DNA of 64,000 nt. Origin: Psococerastis gibbosa. Lineage: Eukaryota > Arthropoda > Insecta > Psocodea > Psocidae. The notes beneath the pieces were generated by a model that saw nothing but the letters and a program-made list of their open reading frames with translations, was not told where the DNA came from and searched no databases. Of the stretch, positions 32,386 through 43,759 are shown piece by piece. A program made the translations under genes and the position numbers. Every line of letters starts with the position of its first letter. The first letter of the stretch is position 1. The DNA lies in assembly GCA_963971405.1 (NCBI GenBank), contig OZ020484.1, forward strand, positions 7,750,001 to 7,814,000, written 5' to 3'.

Positions 32386-32730
32386 GATTGCATGAGAGCA
32401 GAACAATTTTAAACTGCGGCAAATTTGGTAGTGTGCACAGCGTAGGCAGGGGAACATGGTGGGACATGATAACGCGCAGAGACTATACCAGTCAATCTAC
32501 GTGCGTGTCGAGTCCTGGTCACCTCCGATTTAATCGTGTGACTTTACCATGTTCCCCAAGTGGTTCGGAATCCACTACAATCAGGAGGTCCACCCTGTCA
32601 GTCAACTCCCCTTTCCCCCGAGTTGACGGGGTCAGCCCTTATGGTGCCTCAAGTTAACTAACAGACTCACTCCCCCCGCCAGGATGACAGGGTTGCTTAA
32701 AGCAGGAATGCAGGCGTTGGAAGCAACACC
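32386..32730 (+). repeat. Interspersed repeat E, copy 1, about 345 bp
   Basis: Starts with GAGAGCAGAACAATTTTAAA then CTGCGGCAAATTTGGTAGTG. It passes GTGACTTTACCATGTTCCCC and ends with GACAGGGTTGCTTAAAGCAG. The same order is found in reverse at 61960-62300, and the head alone at 7480-7565. Confidence 0.7.
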
Positions 32731-32939
32731 AATTTTTCTCCAAATAAATGGATTTGAGTGTGTCATAGAGAAAAGGATGAGGCGTGTAGGCCTAATGTGT
32801 ATTATTGTATTGTAATATACATTATTATTATTATTAATTACATTATAATTACAAGCCATGGAGAAGAGAATCAGAGCATTTGAAATATGGGTATATGTAC
32901 ATGAGGAATACTGCGCAAATCCTGGGGAGGGCCTGAGGT

Positions 32940-33225
32940 GAATGGATACTAAAACCGAGTTGCTGCTGTTGGTTAAGAAATGGAAACTAACATGCTTCGG
33001 CCATGTTATGAGGAACGAAAAGTATCGCCTTCGACATGTCATAATCCAATGGAAAATAGAAGGATGGAGGGCTCATAGCATGAGAAGAACATCTTGGTTG
33101 AAATACCTGAGGCAGCGGTTTTGGCAAGAGCACGACTTGCCTATTCAGAGGAGCAGTCTCTAGGGTCCAATTTGCCATGATGATCGCCAATCTTCGATAG
33201 AAGAGGCATTAATAGAAGGAGAAGT
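32940..33225 (+). pseudogene. LINE reverse transcriptase 3' end, copy 3 (longest of this family)
   Basis: Reads KKWKLTCFGHVMRNEKYRLR, then RRTSWLKYLRQRFWQEHDLP in shifting frames, ending near a short GAAGGAGAAG run. The GHVMRNEKYRL motif links it to the other copies. Confidence 0.6.
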
Positions 33226-33366
33226 ATATGTACGATACATATTATTGTAAGCATAGACTATATACAGCATATTTACAGTGTATTTATCAATAGGCTACAT
33301 GCTTTAAGTATATACACGTAACTGTACGTTATGTAGGTACTATTAGTTGTGTACGGTCCTTGCTTA

Positions 33367-33761
33367 GGCGGGGTTTCCACCGACCGGCTAGAGCTAAATA
33401 CAAATACGGTGACGTGGTAACAGACATTCAAGACTTAGGCGGGGTTTCCATCGACCTCGCATTGCAGAATGCAAATGAAATTGACGGGAATGTTTGTATT
33501 TCTTTTTATAGAAATCTATTAAAATGTTTGTAATTAACATATCCCATGACGCCATTTTTTAATTTTAGTTAGTTTGTTTGTCATTTTACTCTATGATCAT
33601 TGATCAATTTTAACTATGGCATAGAGTAAAACAAACATTTCCGTCAATGTTATTTGCATTCTGCAATGCGAGGTCGGTGGAAACCCCGCCTAAATCTTGA
33701 ATGTCTGCTACCACGTCACCGTATTTGTATTTAGCCCTAGCCAGTCGGTGGAAACCCCGCC
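33367..33761. mobile_element. Composite PIF/Harbinger-like MITE, GGCGGGG type
   Basis: The outer ends GGCGGGGTTTCCACCGACCG and partner are flanked by TTA (33364-33366, 33762-33764). A second MITE with similar ends (GGCGGGGTTTCCATCGACCT) sits in its centre, between GACTTA and TAAATC. Confidence 0.82.
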
Positions 33762-33963
33762 TTACTGAGGGAACAGGTCTAATTAGCTTTCATGTCATAA
33801 GACCCCTAGAAAACTATTTAATTCATCTTTTTCTGCTAGCAGCAGCTAGGCATATTTTTGCATTAGGCTATATTTACCTGGTTTTGGCAGACATGATCCT
33901 ATCTCGTAGCAAATTGTTTCTTCTTATTTCCGCCTCCCTGAGACGTTCATCTAACATGTCCGT

Positions 33964-33988
33964 CTAAATAAATAAATAAATAAATAAT
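33964..33988. repeat. (AAAT)n microsatellite
   Basis: Six or so AAAT units after a short stretch without features. Confidence 0.8.
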
Positions 33989-35524
33989 CAATATCAGGCT
34001 AAATTGATGCTACAATGCATACAAACATGTCACCTAACTGCAAAAACATTGCTATGCAATAGTGTCAAAAATAGAAAAAGGCGGAACTAAACAGTAAACA
34101 GTAATTTTACGGAATCAATAAGACCATCAAGAAGGGTGAAAGATGTGTAACCATGAAATACGTAATGAAATATCAATCATAGAGCAGTCAAAAGTATCAG
34201 GGCAAACAGAAGAAATTTTTTCAAGTACCGTATTTCGATACAAAGTAAAGTAAAATATATTCCTCAAAAAATAACAGTTTACAATATTATGGATTCATTG
34301 ATACAAAATTTAAAACAATACAGTATGCAGTAAGACTGCGTTATAGGCCATCCACCCTGTACAATGAGAAACTCGTGTCTGCACGGATGGACTTGATTTT
34401 TAGCTTTTCAGATGGACGATCAAGGCTGTAGCCAGAGGGGGGGGGGGGGGTCTAGGGGGTCCGGTCCCACCCAAAATATTTGCAGAATATACACTAGATA
34501 GAACGGAGTTTTAAGTATATTGAGGTTACTTCACCTTCGATGGTCAGACGGATCCCTCCCGCAAAAGAAATTAGGCTACGACCTTGTGGACGATGATGAC
34601 GGGGCCCTAATAATTTTATTCTTGTTACACGACAATGTACAATATTGTATTAATTAGGTAGGTATTAATTAGGCTGACCGTTATGGTTATTGGTGTCGGA
34701 TTTTCTTCTAAGCGGCGAAAACGCTTCGGAGGGTGTCGCCGAATGATGTCATCATCATGCATTGCGACTTCAAAAGCTATAGGAGGAGCTCCTGTAAAGG
34801 TAAAAAAGGCTGTATATAATATGCTATTATAAATTATGTGTTAATTGCAAGAGTGTGCCGAATACACCTATAAAAAAATAAAGACAATTTTCTTTCTTTC
34901 TTTCTTTCTTCTTTATATGCTGTATGGGTGGAGAGCAGGAGAGCCTTTATTATATTTGAAGTGCAATATCAGAGTTATTCTGGCCATAAGGGCTAGGGGG
35001 ACTCTTTCCCCTGCGCCCCAAAAACGTTAATTGCGCCCTTCATAGGACAGAAGTTTTCAAAATATAATTGTATTAAAAAACTTTGGTGAATTAATACTCA
35101 CTCCTTAGCAATATTTATCAAATTTTTTAAATGAGCAGTCTTAATACAATATTTTTGAATAGGAAATAAAACCATGAAAATTAGTACTGAACTAAACTTT
35201 CAAAAAAAAACAAAAAAAAAAAAATTGCGCCACTTGTGAATTCGTCAGACCGCAGTTCCGTTCACTCAACAATATTTTCTCCATTATAATAGACTAGAGG
35301 TAAGTTGTGCAAAATTAAAAAATGTTTTATATACCTGTTTAAATTCATATTTTGACTATTAATGATACTGGCAAATTGGGTCGCCGGGTACTGACTGGTC
35401 ACTGCCGGATTTTCAAAACCAGGCGCCCCAGAAACGTGCGTCATTCCTTTGAATATGCAGTAGTTTTAAGAGTTTTTTCCCTATACTATATAGCCCAGGA
35501 TAGATCCCATGAAAAATGGTGGAA
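33989..35524. other. Mostly featureless apart from the MITE at 34421-34586
   Basis: Contains a TTTC-type microsatellite near 34893-34913 and A runs near 35202-35224. No gene evidence. Confidence 0.5.
34421..34586. mobile_element. hAT-style G-tract MITE
   Basis: CAAGGCTGTAGCCAGAGGGG and GGCTACGACCTTG ends, with the exact 8-bp duplication TGGACGAT at 34413-34420 and 34587-34594. Confidence 0.85.
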
Positions 35525-36330
35525 AAAAACATTAAAATATAGTAGAATGAAACCCATTGGAAATGCAAGATAATATGACAAACATTAAAGGAAAAATAAA
35601 TTACGGGCGATCTGAGTTCGGGAGGTAGGGGTGGTTTTTAAGGGTGAAATACGGTACATCTTCATTTCTGACAAAACTACAAGTCCCACAAGGCTTAGAT
35701 AAACTAAATATTGACCGGACTATGTTTTAAATATTGGTTTTCTGTATTTTTTATGAAAATTTTGCACAGTAGTGTATATTGTTCTTTATATTGTGCCATC
35801 GGAAAGTAGAGATTTCAACGAACAAAAAGCTCACGTAATTTTTTAAAAAATCGACATTTTGACGTGAGATTTTTCGATTGAAAATTAGGATGCTTTTTCC
35901 ATATATAGTCAAAATTATTTGGAAAAAATTAATATTTTAAATCAAAAAAATTACAGTGTATTTAGAACATACAAAAGTAAGTTTTCCCCAATTTTCATGG
36001 AAAAAATGTTTTTTGTGTAAGTTAAAAATAAAAAAACCAAATTCCCGGTTTTTGGCATTTTTCTCGTAAAATCTGAGGTTATGTGAAAAACGTGTAATCA
36101 CTAAAGTTGTACATCTTATTAATCTACCTTTTTTGCTATTGGACATTTTTCCAGAGGACTTGTAGTTTTGTTGGAAATGAAGATGTACCGTATTTCACCC
36201 TTACAAACCAAACCACCCCTACCTACCTCCCGAACTCATATCGCCCGTAATTTATTTTTCCTTTAATGTCTGTCATATTATCTTCCATTTCCAATGGGTT
36301 TCTTTCTACTATAATTTAATGTCTTTAAAA
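35525..36330. repeat. Large inverted repeat, about 800 bp with arms near 165 bp
   Basis: Left arm from about 35528 (ATATAGTAGAATGAAACCCA, GATAATATGACAAACATTAA, ATTACGGGCGATCTGAGTTC, GGGTGAAATACGGTACATCT) is mirrored on the right to about 36330. The loop is AT rich and non-coding. TTAA occurs inside each arm but the symmetry continues beyond it, so it is not a target duplication. Confidence 0.8.
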
Positions 36331-36596
36331 AAAAATCTACCTATCTATCTACTTCATCAGATATTTAAATTATATTAAATGTTCTTACCGGAAGATTTGA
36401 TTTGTAGGGGAGTGCTAGGGTTGACATGAACCTTAATGCCGCATTTTTCATCCACTTGCGTTTCTTCCGGGATGACCGCCGAATGCCGGCACCCCATAGG
36501 CTACTGATGGCAAACTTTTGAACTTAGTTGTGAAGGAAGATGACCATCGTCATGACTGCCCAGGCATTTGAGCCCTGAAAAAAAAATTGTAGCCTA

Positions 36597-36765
36597 CAGG
36601 GCCGTGCCCAGTTTGTGATTTCAGGGGGGGGGGTCCAACTTTTTTTTTAGCGTAATTTATTAATGAGTTAATGGATAAATTCTTCAAACCACATAGGTTT
36701 ACATGCACAAATTTATTTCAGGGGGGGTCCGGATCCCATGGACCACCCCCCTGGGCACGGCCGTG
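36597..36765. mobile_element. hAT-style G-tract MITE
   Basis: CAGGGCCGTGCCCAG and CTGGGCACGGCCGTG ends, with the exact 8-bp duplication GTAGCCTA at 36589-36596 and 36766-36773. Confidence 0.88.
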
Positions 36766-37080
36766 GTAGCCTAGGCCTACGTATAAAAAACTCAAGCCAG
36801 ATATATTACTTTCCTAATGTAAATGTGTACGTATAGCCTGTTATGAGGAAAGTATGTATCCGATACATAGGCTATCTAACAAATAACTATCTAACTGTCG
36901 GACAGTAAACTACCCGACAGGTAAAAACATCTAAAAAAATTGCTATCTATCAGAAAACTTTAAACAGAAAACTTAGAAAACTATACTATAATAAATAGTT
37001 ATCTTGATAACTATATCTAGCATGTATTATCTACAGCTATCTTACAGATAGCCCACCTAATCTAACAGCTAATTATCTAA

Positions 37081-37462
37081 GGCGCCCATTCCATTGACCG
37101 GCTAGGGCTATTTCCAAAACGGTGACGTGGTAGCAGACACTCAAGACTTAGGTAGCGTCTCCACCGACCTCGCATTGCAGATTGCAAGTGACATTGACGG
37201 AAATGTTTGTTTTTCTTTTTATAGAAATCTATTAAAATGTTTGTAATTAACATATCCCATGAAGCCATTTTTTAATTGTAGTTTGTTTGTTTGTGATTTT
37301 ATTGTATGATCATTGATCAATTTTAACTATGGCATAGAGGAAAATAAACATTTCCGTCAATTCTGCAATGCGAGGTCGGTGGAAACGCCACCTAAGTCTT
37401 GAGTGTCTGCTACCACGTCACCGTTTTGGAAATAGCCCTAGCCGGTCAATGGAATGGGCACC
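37081..37462. mobile_element. Composite PIF/Harbinger-like MITE, GGCGCCC type, copy 1
   Basis: GGCGCCCATTCCATTGACCG outer ends with TAA on both sides (37078-37080, 37463-37465). The inner element lies between GACTTA and TAAGTC. Confidence 0.85.
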
Positions 37463-37964
37463 TAACGAATAATATTCAATATAGCTATCGAACAGATACT
37501 ATCTGACAAATAATCTATCGGACATTTCAGAATTTCATTGGATATTACATAGTAGTTTTTATTTCTCCTCTCAAAATCCGATTCTATCTAGTGCCAAGCC
37601 ATTTCATTTCAGGGTGGGGGGGGGGGGGGGTTGAACCCCCCCATGAATTCACACCCCCCTGGCTATGGCCTTGTTCCTTAGGGTTCCACTGAAATCTCAA
37701 AATCATTAATTTCGACCAACACAAAGCTTTCCTTATATTAACATATAAATAGGGAAGCAATTAGTAGTTATATAATATGAATAGGCCTAATCTCATACTA
37801 AATAATTAACATTAAATTAAACATTAAACGTTAAATTTTGGATCCGGGTCCCGACCCCCTGGACACCCCCCCCCCCCCCCTCTGGCTACGGCGTTGGTTA
37901 TCCTCTATCCCAAAGCACTGAATTGATCGATGGGATCGCATATTCGAGAACGGGAAAACATTGG

Positions 37965-38616
37965 AACATAGTAGGTAGTAATGTACTGGAGCGTGAATTT
38001 TCCATAATTTCTTCAAAAAATAATTTTCGCACGAAACCCAATCTATTTTGGGAACCTGTTCGGTTTTGTTACTCTATTTAACACCTAACCTTGAAGGTAG
38101 AAATAATCGATAAAAAGGTTACGCAGAAAAATTATTTTTTAGTCATTTTTCATGAAAATTGAGTTATTTTTAATTTTTTACCCCCAGAAGCAAACTATAA
38201 TAAGGGACAAGCGCCCCACCGCGATTTGTTAACATTAATAACGGCTACAATATAGTAGGCCTAATAGGTGAATTTAAAAGAAATCGTTGAAGCCGTTTTA
38301 GAGAAATAAATTGTTTAGAAGTTTTTTTTTTAGTTTTTGAAAATACGATGAAAATAAAATCCCTCAACATTGAGTTAGCCCCAAGTAAAAAAAAATGGTC
38401 CCGAGGTATGATTTTTCATCAAATTTCATCAAAATCGACCGAGATTGCCAGGAAATTGATGAACAGAGCGACAAACAGAGCAACAGACACAGACATTTCG
38501 TAAAATTCACTTTTTCCGGTTCCGAGGACCTCAAAACGTGTAAATCCGTTGAAATCTCGGCATGAAAAATTTTGACCATCACAAAGTTTTCCTGATACTA
38601 CGTATAAATTGGAAAG
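37965..38616 (+). repeat. Interspersed repeat C, 5' incomplete copy
   Basis: Matches from the GGCGTGAATTTTCC-like region to CTACGTATAAATTGGAAAGC. The left end is missing. Confidence 0.65.
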
Positions 38617-38689
38617 CCAAAATCGTAATTTACGGTAGGTCAAGCAAGCACTGTGGTGTGAATCAGCTTGTATGTGCGGCTTTATAATA

Positions 38690-38910
38690 GGGAAGAATGC
38701 TTACGAGCACAGCTTACCTTAGCGACGCACCGGCCACTGCTGACTGGCGGGGGCGGCAAGCGGGCTGTTGACCGCTACCTACCACTTGTAATTCACGACA
38801 CAGCTGTGGCCTGCACTTCCCCATCCTTTGCGTCGGAAGTCACACGCTATGTGACTCGCCATTTAATTTCGATCCAACGGTATCCCGCCATCTGCTTTAC
38901 CCATCATTTC
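38690..38910. other. GC- and CpG-rich island-like stretch
   Basis: Clearly richer in GC and CG dinucleotides than its AT-rich surroundings, without an identifiable repeat. On the - strand ATGGGTAAAGCAGATGGCGG opens a frame of only a dozen codons. It could be a promoter or first noncoding exon of an unseen gene. Confidence 0.25.
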
Positions 38911-39224
38911 CGGCACTGATTAGTCAATATATTTAAAATCGCATGCATCAACCAATTTCGGAAACCCTAATAACAAGTCATAAATAAATAAATGACTTTT
39001 TATTCTGTAAATATTGATTTTGGGCCATTGGCAAACTGGTATACGTTCTCGATGTCAACCTACACCGGCTACAAGCGATAAATGGACAAGCTGTGACAAG
39101 CTTACCATTGGCACATACACTACAGTGTATCAGGTGGAAGGAAGCATAACTTAACCAAGCACAGATACATGTCGGTTCTATAACTAATCCAACCAAGGGG
39201 TGTTAACTCAACCTGCCGGCTTGC

Positions 39225-39345
39225 TTTCCATGCCCTCCGAAGCGCTGCCAGAAAATGTAGCAAGTGTGGGAGTGTGGGACTCGAACCGACAACCTTTCGG
39301 GTGAAAGTCAGATTGTGTACTACTACTACTTTATAGCCTAGTTAT
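39225..39345 (-). repeat. SINE, copy 4, partial
   Basis: Reverse-orientation head and B box (GGACTCGAACCGACAACC, TTTCGGGTGAAAGTCAGA) with the body cut off after the CCCTCCGAAGC block. Confidence 0.7.
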
Positions 39346-39530
39346 CGACTCCAGCAAACTCCATTAGCTATACTGCAATAGGGTATAGGTACCCGAAACC
39401 CGAAGGTAATGATAATAACAATAATGTACCTGATTGTATTATTTATGTAGGCCAGAGAAAGATTACATTAACAAAACACAAAGACATAGATAAAAAAAGA
39501 AAGTTTACAAAATGCAGACAATATAGTAAT

Positions 39531-40408
39531 AAGAACCGGTCCGAGTTTACTCGAACATGCTTTCCAATTTATCAATTAGTAGATAGAAAAAACGAGTAAT
39601 TTCATGGTAAATAATTTTCCTATTGTTAAATTTCGGACATCTGGGGGGGGGGGGTTGTCCACCTGACGTCTCTGGAGGTGAAGTAAATTCTAGATAGGTC
39701 AGACATTACATATTACATTACCACACAGCAATAATGGCAGGGCACGCAATGTATTTGAGCGTGAATTTTCTATCATTTTTTCTAAAACAATTTTTTTGCA
39801 CAAAACCAAATAGTTTTTTGGGAAAGCAACCTGTCCGGTTTCGTTACTCAATTTCACACCTAAAACATGCCTGAAGGTAGAAATCATCGATAGAAAGGTT
39901 TCGCAGAAAAATTATTTTTTAGTCATTTTTTTATTAAAATTAAGTTACTTATTTTTATTTTTTTACCCCCAGAAGCAAACTATCAAGGGGCAAGCGACCC
40001 CCCGCATTTTGTGAACATTAGTAACAACTACAATATAGGCCCTAAGTGAATTTAAAAGTAATCGTTGGAGCCGTTTTTGAGAAATAACTTTTTTAGACGT
40101 TTTTTTGGAATTTTTTGAGAATAAAACCCTCCCAAAATTGAGTAAGCCCAAAATAAAAAAAAATGATCTCGAGGTATGATTTTTCTGAACCTACATACCA
40201 TATTTCATGAAAATCGACCGAGTAGTTTGCCCGGAAATTGATGAACAGACAGACAGAGAGACAGACAGAGCGACAGACAGACATTTCGTAAAAAACCCCT
40301 TTTTTGGTTCCTGGGACCTCAAAACGTGTAAGTCCGTTGAAACCTCGGAATCGAAATTTTGGACCATCAATAAGCTTTCCTTATACTACGTATAAATTGG
40401 AAAGCAAT
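39531..40408 (+). repeat. Interspersed repeat C, most complete copy
   Basis: Starts AGAACCGGTCCGAGTTTACT then CGAACATGCTTTCCAATTTA. It contains a G run, GTTTTTTGGGAAAGCAACCT, AGAAGCAAACTATCAAGGGG and a GACA/GACAG microsatellite (40245-40282). It ends ACTACGTATAAATTGGAAAG then CAATAA. GCTTTCCAATTTAT and ATAAATTGGAAAGC are terminal inverted repeats. No coding frame is visible; the class is undetermined. Confidence 0.75.
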
Positions 40409-41460
40409 AATACAATTATAACAATAGCAGTTGGTAAGTTTACTTGCTGACAGTTTTGTACACAAAAAATTTCTAGAAGTTTACATGGACCTAGATTCAG
40501 CCGAATAAGTACAATTATTCCACTGTCTTGTAGTTGTAGGCCAGGCCTGCCTACCAACCTACATAAGCGTAATGTCATACATACATAGGGGCCCCATGAG
40601 TTCAATATGCATATATACTGTACATGTTTTAAATGAATACCCAAAGGTCTATACTGTATATGCTATATATATAATTATATATACGAGAGATGGAACATTC
40701 GCTGTTTGAATGCCTCAGCCCCCTGTGGTCTACAGAAAAAAAAATGGCGGAAAAAGGGGGCCCCTTTCTGCTCTCACTGATATGGATTTGGTGGTTACGC
40801 CTGCAAAAACCTGGCTATACAATGCGAGAGAAATGCTGTGTTATATTCAATGTTTGTGATTTTGCAGTCCACCTGTTGAGCGCGTTTTCTGTGGTTGAAT
40901 ATTAGATCCGTCAACTCTACAAGAATATTGGTATGGAATTGCTAAAGCTTTATAACCTAGCGTTAACCAGTGCCATTCCCGTTCTTCTTCTTCTTCTTCT
41001 TCTTCTCGTGCCCCTTCAACGTTGAAGATTGGCGATCATTTGAGCGAAAACAAAACTTTTCGCTCATGATGATTATACAAGGGATGCCCCGAAGGACCTT
41101 TAATGCAGTGGTTTCCCGTTGCCTTCTGCATCCTTATGCCGTTGACTCCTCTGTTGAATTCTTCCGCCTTTAGGGAGCTTTTTCTCTCCCATGGACAAAA
41201 GGGTGCCCATGCCCCAGCTCCAAAGAGCTAGGTGGGGGATCTTTAACCGGACCCCATTCCCGTTAGTAAAGAAAAAGCCAACTTTCTGTAACATTTCATG
41301 CCTTTCCGCAGTGTTCCGAAATACAATGCCATCTGATCTGCCATCTATCGACAAAACAATAAGCCAACCTGACCTGGACTACTTACTGAACAGCAACCGC
41401 CTAGATGCTGTGGGATCCGAGCTCCAATAAAATTCTCCGCATCATATATTCACAAAAAAA
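40409..41460. other. Repeat-derived DNA with one odd open frame
   Basis: After the LINE terminus at 40983, 41095-41175 is shared with 47415-47480. The frame to TAA 41428-41430 reads FRNTMPSDLPSIDKTISQPD then LDYLLNSNRLDAVGSELQ after a possible acceptor (TTTCCGCAG). I do not recognise it. Confidence 0.35.
40983..41045 (-). repeat. 3' terminus of the GAA-tailed LINE family, - strand
   Basis: An (TTC)n run at 40983-41006 is the (GAA)n tail on the - strand. It is followed by the reverse complement of the GATGATCGCCAATCTTC block that ends the copies at 25013-33225. Confidence 0.5.
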
Positions 41461-41564
41461 TAATAATAATAACGAAGAGTTAGCCAATATGCTATAGTGC
41501 GGTTCGAAAAATTACTCGTTTGTGACTGCGTGTAGGCATATGATATAATATGGTAATGGATAGG

Positions 41565-41600
41565 ATGACGGAATATTGACCAGTGGAATAGCCGGCTAAA
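41565..41600. repeat. Solo end of the GGCGGCTATTCC MITE
   Basis: GATGACGGAATATTGACCAG then TGGAATAGCCGGCTAA matches the right end of 2616-3036 and 19557-19741. No left end is seen. Confidence 0.55.
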
Positions 41601-41964
41601 GACCAAACAAATACAAAATGCAAGTTTTGATCCTATTCACGGTAAATTGTCTTTTCACTTGATAGTAATAAATTCACACAGTTGAACTGCACCTACTCGG
41701 AATAAGCTATATTTCTTCAAAATTATATGCGGTGATCCAATATTAGGTCTAAGAATTTTTTTAGCAGGTTTATAGTCAGGACATACAGTATGTCAGGACA
41801 TGTAGGGTAAAATAAAAAATAATTAAAAATGTTTTTTTTTAAAGATAAGATAAGATACTGTTTATTTCAAAGGTATTCGAAGAATACATAGAAATCGTTG
41901 CGTACAATATAAATAATACAAAATAATCACTATACAAAATAATGAGGCACCGTAACATTGTAGG

Positions 41965-42390
41965 CTATAAAGCCTGTGTCATAAAGTTAACAAATTCACT
42001 GACCGAATAAAAAGCGTTTACCGTTAAGAGTGTTTTTAGATGTTTGCGAAAGAGTTTGGAGGATGGAGCGTTTTTCAAATCATGAGGTAAAATGTTAAAG
42101 AGCTTACTGCCTACATAAATCATAAATGCCCTGATTTTCAGCTTCAGGGAGTGATTTGGAAGAACCACACTGATCCTAAACCTAGTATTGTGCTCATGAA
42201 CCTGCGCAAATCTAATGAGCCTCTGAGGATTTTCATGCGTAAAACAAATACATTCAAGCATATACAGTGATCGTAGCGGCAAAATTTGAAGGTTTCTAAC
42301 TATATCCCGACATGATATTGGGCGATTATTTATAAATTGGGTATTATTGCTTATAATTCGCAGTACCTTCTTTTGCAGTAGGAATATTTG
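41965..42390 (-). pseudogene. CR1/Jockey-like reverse transcriptase C-terminus, truncated by a SINE
   Basis: The - strand frame is open for about 140 codons: QKKVLRIISNNTQF, LPLRSLYMLECICFTHEN, EHNTRFR, GSKLFNILPHDLKNAPSS, FRKHLKTLLTVNAFYSVSEF. These are the conserved tail blocks. At 42390 the coding stops abruptly at the 3' end of a SINE. Beyond the LINE 3' end is an AAGAT-type tail at 41838-41856. The intact frame suggests a relatively young insertion. Confidence 0.8.
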
Positions 42391-42556
42391 TTCTATTACT
42401 AAGCCAACCTAGCGGAGTTAGGGCTATAAAGCCCTCTCGTACACTCAACTAGGAAGGCCCGGGACCGCCTGCTTTACATGCCCTCAAAAGCATGGCCAGA
42501 AAATGTAGGAAGTGTAGGGCTCGAACCAACAACCTTTCGGGTGAAAGTCAGAGTCC
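42390..42556 (-). repeat. SINE, copy 5, left arm of a head-to-head pair
   Basis: Nearly complete in reverse orientation, from GTTCTATTACTAAGCCAACC to GGGTGAAAGTCAGAGTCC. It truncates the LINE at 41965-42390. Confidence 0.8.
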
Positions 42557-42690
42557 CAAACTTGCAACATTTTCTGGCCACGCTTCGGAGGGCATGTGTA
42601 GCAGGCGGTCCCGGGCCTTCCTAGTTGAGTGTAAGAGAGAGCTTTATAGCCCTAACTCCGCTTGGTTGGCTTGGTAATAGAACAAAAACT
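42557..42690 (+). repeat. SINE, copy 6, right arm of the head-to-head pair
   Basis: Starts inside the body (ACTTGCAACATTTTCTGGCC) and runs to GTAATAGAACAAAAAC, directly abutting copy 5 in opposite orientation. Confidence 0.75.
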
Positions 42691-42813
42691 TATAAAAATT
42701 TATAGGAATGAGATCCGGCCCCAGACCCCATTTGACTCGGTTAATTAACGGAGCTATATTTCTTCAAAATTATATGTCCTGATCCAATAATCCGAAATTT
42801 TTATGACGTTTAA

Positions 42814-42964
42814 GGCGCCCATTCCACATACATCAATCGTCAATGAAAAATTGAAAAATGACGTTTTAGCAGACATTAAAGACATACTAAAAATTCTGCT
42901 ACCACGTCAATTTACGTCATTTTTCAATTTTTCATTGACGATTGACGTATGTGGAATGGGCGCC
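42814..42964. mobile_element. Palindromic MITE, near-identical to 24128-24278 in reverse
   Basis: Same length (151 bp) and sequence as 24128-24278 in the opposite orientation, including the AAAATTCTGCTACCACGTCA centre. Flanks TAA and TTA. Confidence 0.85.
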
Positions 42965-43019
42965 TTATGAGTTCTACTGCAGTCATACATTTGCAGTAGA
43001 GTAGAGTGTAGACCATACG

Positions 43020-43215
43020 CCAGGACATGTAAAATTGTGGTACGGACTCCAACCTTCACCCGAAAGGTTCCGTTGGTTCGTGTCCACATTTGATTTCAGA
43101 GGGCATGTAAAGCAGGTGGTCCCGGGCCTTCCTGTCTATTTGAGTGTATAAGAGAGGGCCCTACAGCCCGAAATCCGCTGTCTTAGCTTATAGTAATAGA
43201 ACAAAAAGTCATTAT
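43020..43215 (+). repeat. SINE, copy 7
   Basis: CAGGACATGTAAAATTGTGG head, CACCCGAAAGGTTC, altered B box (GGTTCGTGTCC) and GAGGGCATGTAAAGCAGGTG body. It lies 55 bp after the MITE at 42814-42964. Confidence 0.7.
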
Positions 43216-43574
43216 TTAATTATTCCTCTTATAAAATTACAGTAGCAAATGAAAATAGATAAGTATCGCTTGTAAATTGTAGTTGAATAATCTCATTACT
43301 TCAAGAATATTGTTATGCAACCGTGTAAACAGGTGACGGTATTTACAACGCTCAAATAAGTAATCAGGCAACTTTGCAAATTTGAATTAACCTTACCAAT
43401 TGTGTCTTTTTAAGTTTTAGTTTCTTGAGGGTAAAACCCCCAAACTAAAAAAAAAAATCCCGATATATATATGATTTTTGTTAACCTACATGCAAAATTT
43501 AATCAAAATCCACCTACCCACAAAATGACAGATAAGCAGACAATGTGTAAGAACCACTTGATTTGGTTCTTGGG

Positions 43575-43723
43575 CATTGCCGGATTAACCCGTGGGCACT
43601 TGGGGCACAGGCCCCCGGCCCCCCCAGAAATGCCTAAAATTCCGCCCCCCCCCCAGAATGAGATATTTTTATATCTATAATATAAAAAAAAATAGAAATT
43701 AAGTTTTGAAATTGGCGGGAAAT

Positions 43724-43759
<36 letters not shown>

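Noticed and set aside
35585-36266. piggyBac-like element bounded by TTAA at 35585 and 36263
   Set aside because: The inverted repeat continues past both TTAA sites to about 35528 and 36330, so these are internal bases and not target duplications.
38364-38643. Two - strand frames of 72-74 codons
   Set aside because: They fall wholly within repeat C, and equivalent frames appear in its other copies (for example 23001 and 40093) with stops at variable places.
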